Below are positions 62,208 to 64,000 of a stretch of DNA of 64,000 nt, piece by piece (positions within the stretch are counted from its first letter, which is position 1; the number at the start of each line of letters is the position of its first letter). The stretch comes from Mucilaginibacter mali (GTDB taxonomy: Bacteria > Bacteroidota > Bacteroidia > Sphingobacteriales > Sphingobacteriaceae), in NCBI RefSeq assembly GCF_013283875.1, contig NZ_CP054139.1, forward strand, positions 186,001 through 250,000, written 5' to 3'. The notes under the pieces were generated by a model, which saw only the letters and a list, made by a program, of their open reading frames with translations, made no database searches and was not told the DNA's origin. The translations under genes and the position numbers were made by a program.

Positions 62208-63212
62208 CTATGGTCTGAAGATCGCTATTTTGCCCCTGTCGCCAGCTAATAATACCAGTTTGCCGTTTTTTGCCTTGCGGCAAACGTTAAAGCTGTTGGT
62301 ATCGATCTGTGCCCAGTTAAGCCCGCCATCGGTAGAAAAATTGCTGCCCGAAGTGCCTGTTGACAGATAAATATTACCTTTTATGTTTTCTACACACGAC
62401 TGATAACCAGCAGGAGGAGTAGTACTTAACTCATATACACCCTTTTTAATCAAACTACAGCTAACCGAATCTTTGGTTTTATCTTTTGAATAATTGCCGC
62501 CAACCACAACGGTATTATTGGATGATATGGAAAATGCGCCATTGCTCTCGGGGCCGTGTGTAATGGGCAAGTTATCGGCAACCCATTCCGCTGCTGAGGG
62601 CTTTTTATTTATACGCCTTGCTACCTTGCCACCACTTACTATAGTAATATTGCTTTTCGTATCAACTCTTAAACAAGTTCCGCTGGCTGCAAAAGCGGCT
62701 TCACCGGGCAGTGCATCGGGTTGGTTGCTGAAAGGGTGCCAGGTTTCGCCCGCATCAGTTGTTTCCAATAGCAGGAATTTATTGTTGATCGGGTCTCCCA
62801 GGATAAAGCCGTGTTTTTTATCGGCAAAATCCATGGCATCTAAAAAATAAGCCTTATCGTCATTCTTATATTTTAAATCCCAGGTAGCGCCTCCATCGGT
62901 GGTTTTTAGTATAAGCGCCGGCGTACCCGAACTTAAAATAATCGCTTCCTTGTCCGAAAAAGCTTCAATATCTCTAAAATCGGCTTTCTCGTAACCTTTT
63001 ATTTGCTGCCAGTTCCATGTTTTGCCGGCATCGGTAGTGGTGGCAATGTATCCTGCGCTTCCACTGATCCAGGCTATATGATCATCAACAACCGATAGAC
63101 CGCGGATGCTTGTCCGCTTGCCCTGATCCAGTATCGCGATTTTTTGCGCCCGTAGAATATTGGGAATGAGCAATAAACAAACGATGAAGGAAAAATAGTA
63201 GAATTTGCGCAT
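62208..63212 (-). CDS. Exported YCF48/BNR-repeat-like protein
   Basis: 334 residues with a signal peptide (to LRAQ). Repeated beta-propeller blades carry the signature TTTDAGKTW, TTDGGATWD, TTDAGETWH and STDGGLNWA. This is the YCF48/photosystem II assembly factor-like fold. The molecular role in Bacteroidota is not clear; a periplasmic assembly factor or oxidoreductase-associated protein is possible. It lies outside the conjugative element. Confidence 0.7.
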   Translation of the reverse strand: MRKFYYFSFIVCLLLIPNILRAQKIAILDQGKRTSIRGLSVVDDHIAWISGSAGYIATTTDAGKTWNWQQIKGYEKADFRDIEAFSDKEAIILSSGTPALILKTTDGGATWDLKYKNDDKAYFLDAMDFADKKHGFILGDPINNKFLLLETTDAGETWHPFSNQPDALPGEAAFAASGTCLRVDTKSNITIVSGGKVARRINKKPSAAEWVADNLPITHGPESNGAFSISSNNTVVVGGNYSKDKTKDSVSCSLIKKGVYELSTTPPAGYQSCVENIKGNIYLSTGTSGSNFSTDGGLNWAQIDTNSFNVCRKAKNGKLVLLAGDRGKIAIFRP

Positions 63213-63378
63213 AAAGATGTACTTATTTAAATGTACTATCTAAAGTAGTCTTTATGCTACTTAACACAAAGCTTTGATAAAATTTTAACGATTTTGTTGG
63301 TGGGTTATCGCCGAAAAGATTTATATTTGCACCCTTGTTAAGCGAAAGGCAGTACTTGTATTTGTTTTAGCACACCAG

Positions 63379-63462
63379 GCCCGGATGGCGAAATTGGTAA
63401 ACGTTGCGGTCTCAGAAGCCGTTGAGAATTGTCTCTTGAGAGTTCGAGTCTCTCTTCGGGCA
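63379..63462 (+). tRNA. tRNA-Leu (anticodon CAG)
   Basis: An 84-nt class II tRNA with a long variable arm. Acceptor GCCCGGA pairs with TTCGGGC. The anticodon loop CTCAGAA gives CAG. A second tyrosine integrase starts 42 bases downstream, so the tRNA is probably an attachment site of another element. Confidence 0.95.
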
Positions 63463-63481
63463 CTAAAAAAAGTGCAAAATT

Positions 63482-63503
63482 AGCCTCAATTGAGGCTTTT
63501 TTT
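63482..63503 (+). terminator. Terminator after tRNA-Leu
   Basis: AGCCTCAA and TTGAGGCT form a perfect 8-bp stem with no more than a tight loop, followed by seven T. It lies 19 bases after the tRNA and directly before the integrase ATG. Confidence 0.75.
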
Positions 63504-64000
63504 ATGGCCGCTGAAAAAAGCGGTGTAAAAAACGGTGTACCCTTTGGGGCATTCCGTCAAATGTGTATGGCCCGTCGTAAAGCTAAACCTCACTACAAAA
63601 CCCCTACCGTTATCCGCAATAAGGATGGCGATTGGTACATCCAATATTACTACGAACACCCCATGCGCCCGGGTGAATGGAAACCTTTTAAACTTCGCGA
63701 GGGCCTGAATTATATTAAAGACGAATCGGAAAAGGAAACCGAGTTTAATTATTTGCGCCAGGATGTAGAAGACTGGCTTAAAGCCGGTAATAGTCCCTTT
63801 GATACCTACGACGATGTATTAGCGCAGATCGAAGCAATGGAAGCCGAAATTGCTGCCGATGAATTAGCGAAAAACGGCTGGAAAATTGAGCACGCGGAAA
63901 GAGAATTTATTAAAAACATTACTTACAGGGGCTTAACGCCTAATACCATAAACACTTATAAGCGATACGTTCGTGCTTTCCGTACCTGGTGCCTTGAAAA
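63504..64000 (+). CDS. Tyrosine integrase of a second, tRNA-Leu-associated element (3' truncated by the window)
   Basis: About 165 residues are visible. The N-terminus reads MAAEKSGVKNGVPFG and continues TVIRNKDGDWYIQYYYEHPM, an arm-binding AP2/DUF-like domain. The start of a SAM-like core-binding domain is at TPNTINTYKRYVRAFRTWCL. The catalytic domain lies beyond the window. Alternative start ATG at 63561. Position directly after tRNA-Leu is typical of an integrated element. Confidence 0.75.
   Translation, partial: MAAEKSGVKNGVPFGAFRQMCMARRKAKPHYKTPTVIRNKDGDWYIQYYYEHPMRPGEWKPFKLREGLNYIKDESEKETEFNYLRQDVEDWLKAGNSPFDTYDDVLAQIEAMEAEIAADELAKNGWKIEHAEREFIKNITYRGLTPNTINTYKRYVRAFRTWCLE

Noticed and set aside
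1-64000. Retron, diversity-generating retroelement or reverse transcriptase
   Set aside because: No reverse transcriptase motif was found in any frame.
1-64000. rRNA genes
   Set aside because: No conserved rRNA stretches were seen; only two tRNAs are present.

Overview
The window comes from a member of the Bacteroidota, most likely the Sphingobacteriaceae (Mucilaginibacter or Pedobacter type). The evidence is a SusC/SusD pair, DUF4134/TraE to TraN transfer genes, an RteC regulator and TAnnTTTG-type promoter boxes. This placement is by recognition of families; no database was searched.

Most of the window (from at or before base 1 to about 62.0 kb) is one CTnDOT-like integrative conjugative element. 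Its right end carries rteC, an excisionase-like gene and an IntDOT-type integrase, and abuts tRNA-Lys (62025-62097). The other element end is not visible. From 34.6 kb down to 5.0 kb almost everything is on the minus strand as one long transfer region. In transcription order it holds a primase-like protein, the relaxosome protein MobA, the relaxase MobB, a ParA-like ATPase, small accessory proteins, two TraE pilin-like proteins, TraF, the VirB4-type ATPase TraG, four exported proteins that share a C-terminal tail, TraJ, TraK, a TraL-like protein, TraM and TraN. These are followed by a giant methylase-helicase, a small DNA methylase, the VirD4-type coupling protein, an M23 peptidase, an ArdC-like antirestriction protein and accessory genes. 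The first 5 kb hold a kinase-like ATPase with a receiver partner and a membrane-vWA fusion protein.

The cargo lies between 34.7 and 58.9 kb. At 36.3-42.3 kb is a compact element: two tyrosine recombinases, an AAA+ ATPase, an XRE regulator and an orphan Rhs C-terminal tip with an NlpC/P60-like toxin and a lipoprotein immunity candidate. It is bounded by 73-bp perfect inverted repeats. An 11-bp direct repeat (36400-36410 and 42224-42234) lies at its ends. In silico joining of the two copies recreates the canonical Rhs motif [10 protein letters not shown] across the junction. This suggests a mobile cassette that integrates into Rhs genes and swaps their toxic tips, and it is my main candidate for an undescribed system.

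Further right are a DUF4184 protein, a PLP-dependent alpha-oxoamine synthase with a TetR regulator, two paralogous XRE regulators, and a SusC/SusD/TlpA operon. The operon converges on LanKC-like synthetase, MauE-like and DUF6520-like genes, a possible peptide-modification locus with a thiol-redox theme. A Crp-type regulator and two RteC-like genes complete it.

Beyond tRNA-Lys are a chromosomal-looking exported YCF48/BNR-type protein, tRNA-Leu(CAG), and the start of a second, tRNA-Leu-associated integrase that runs off the window.
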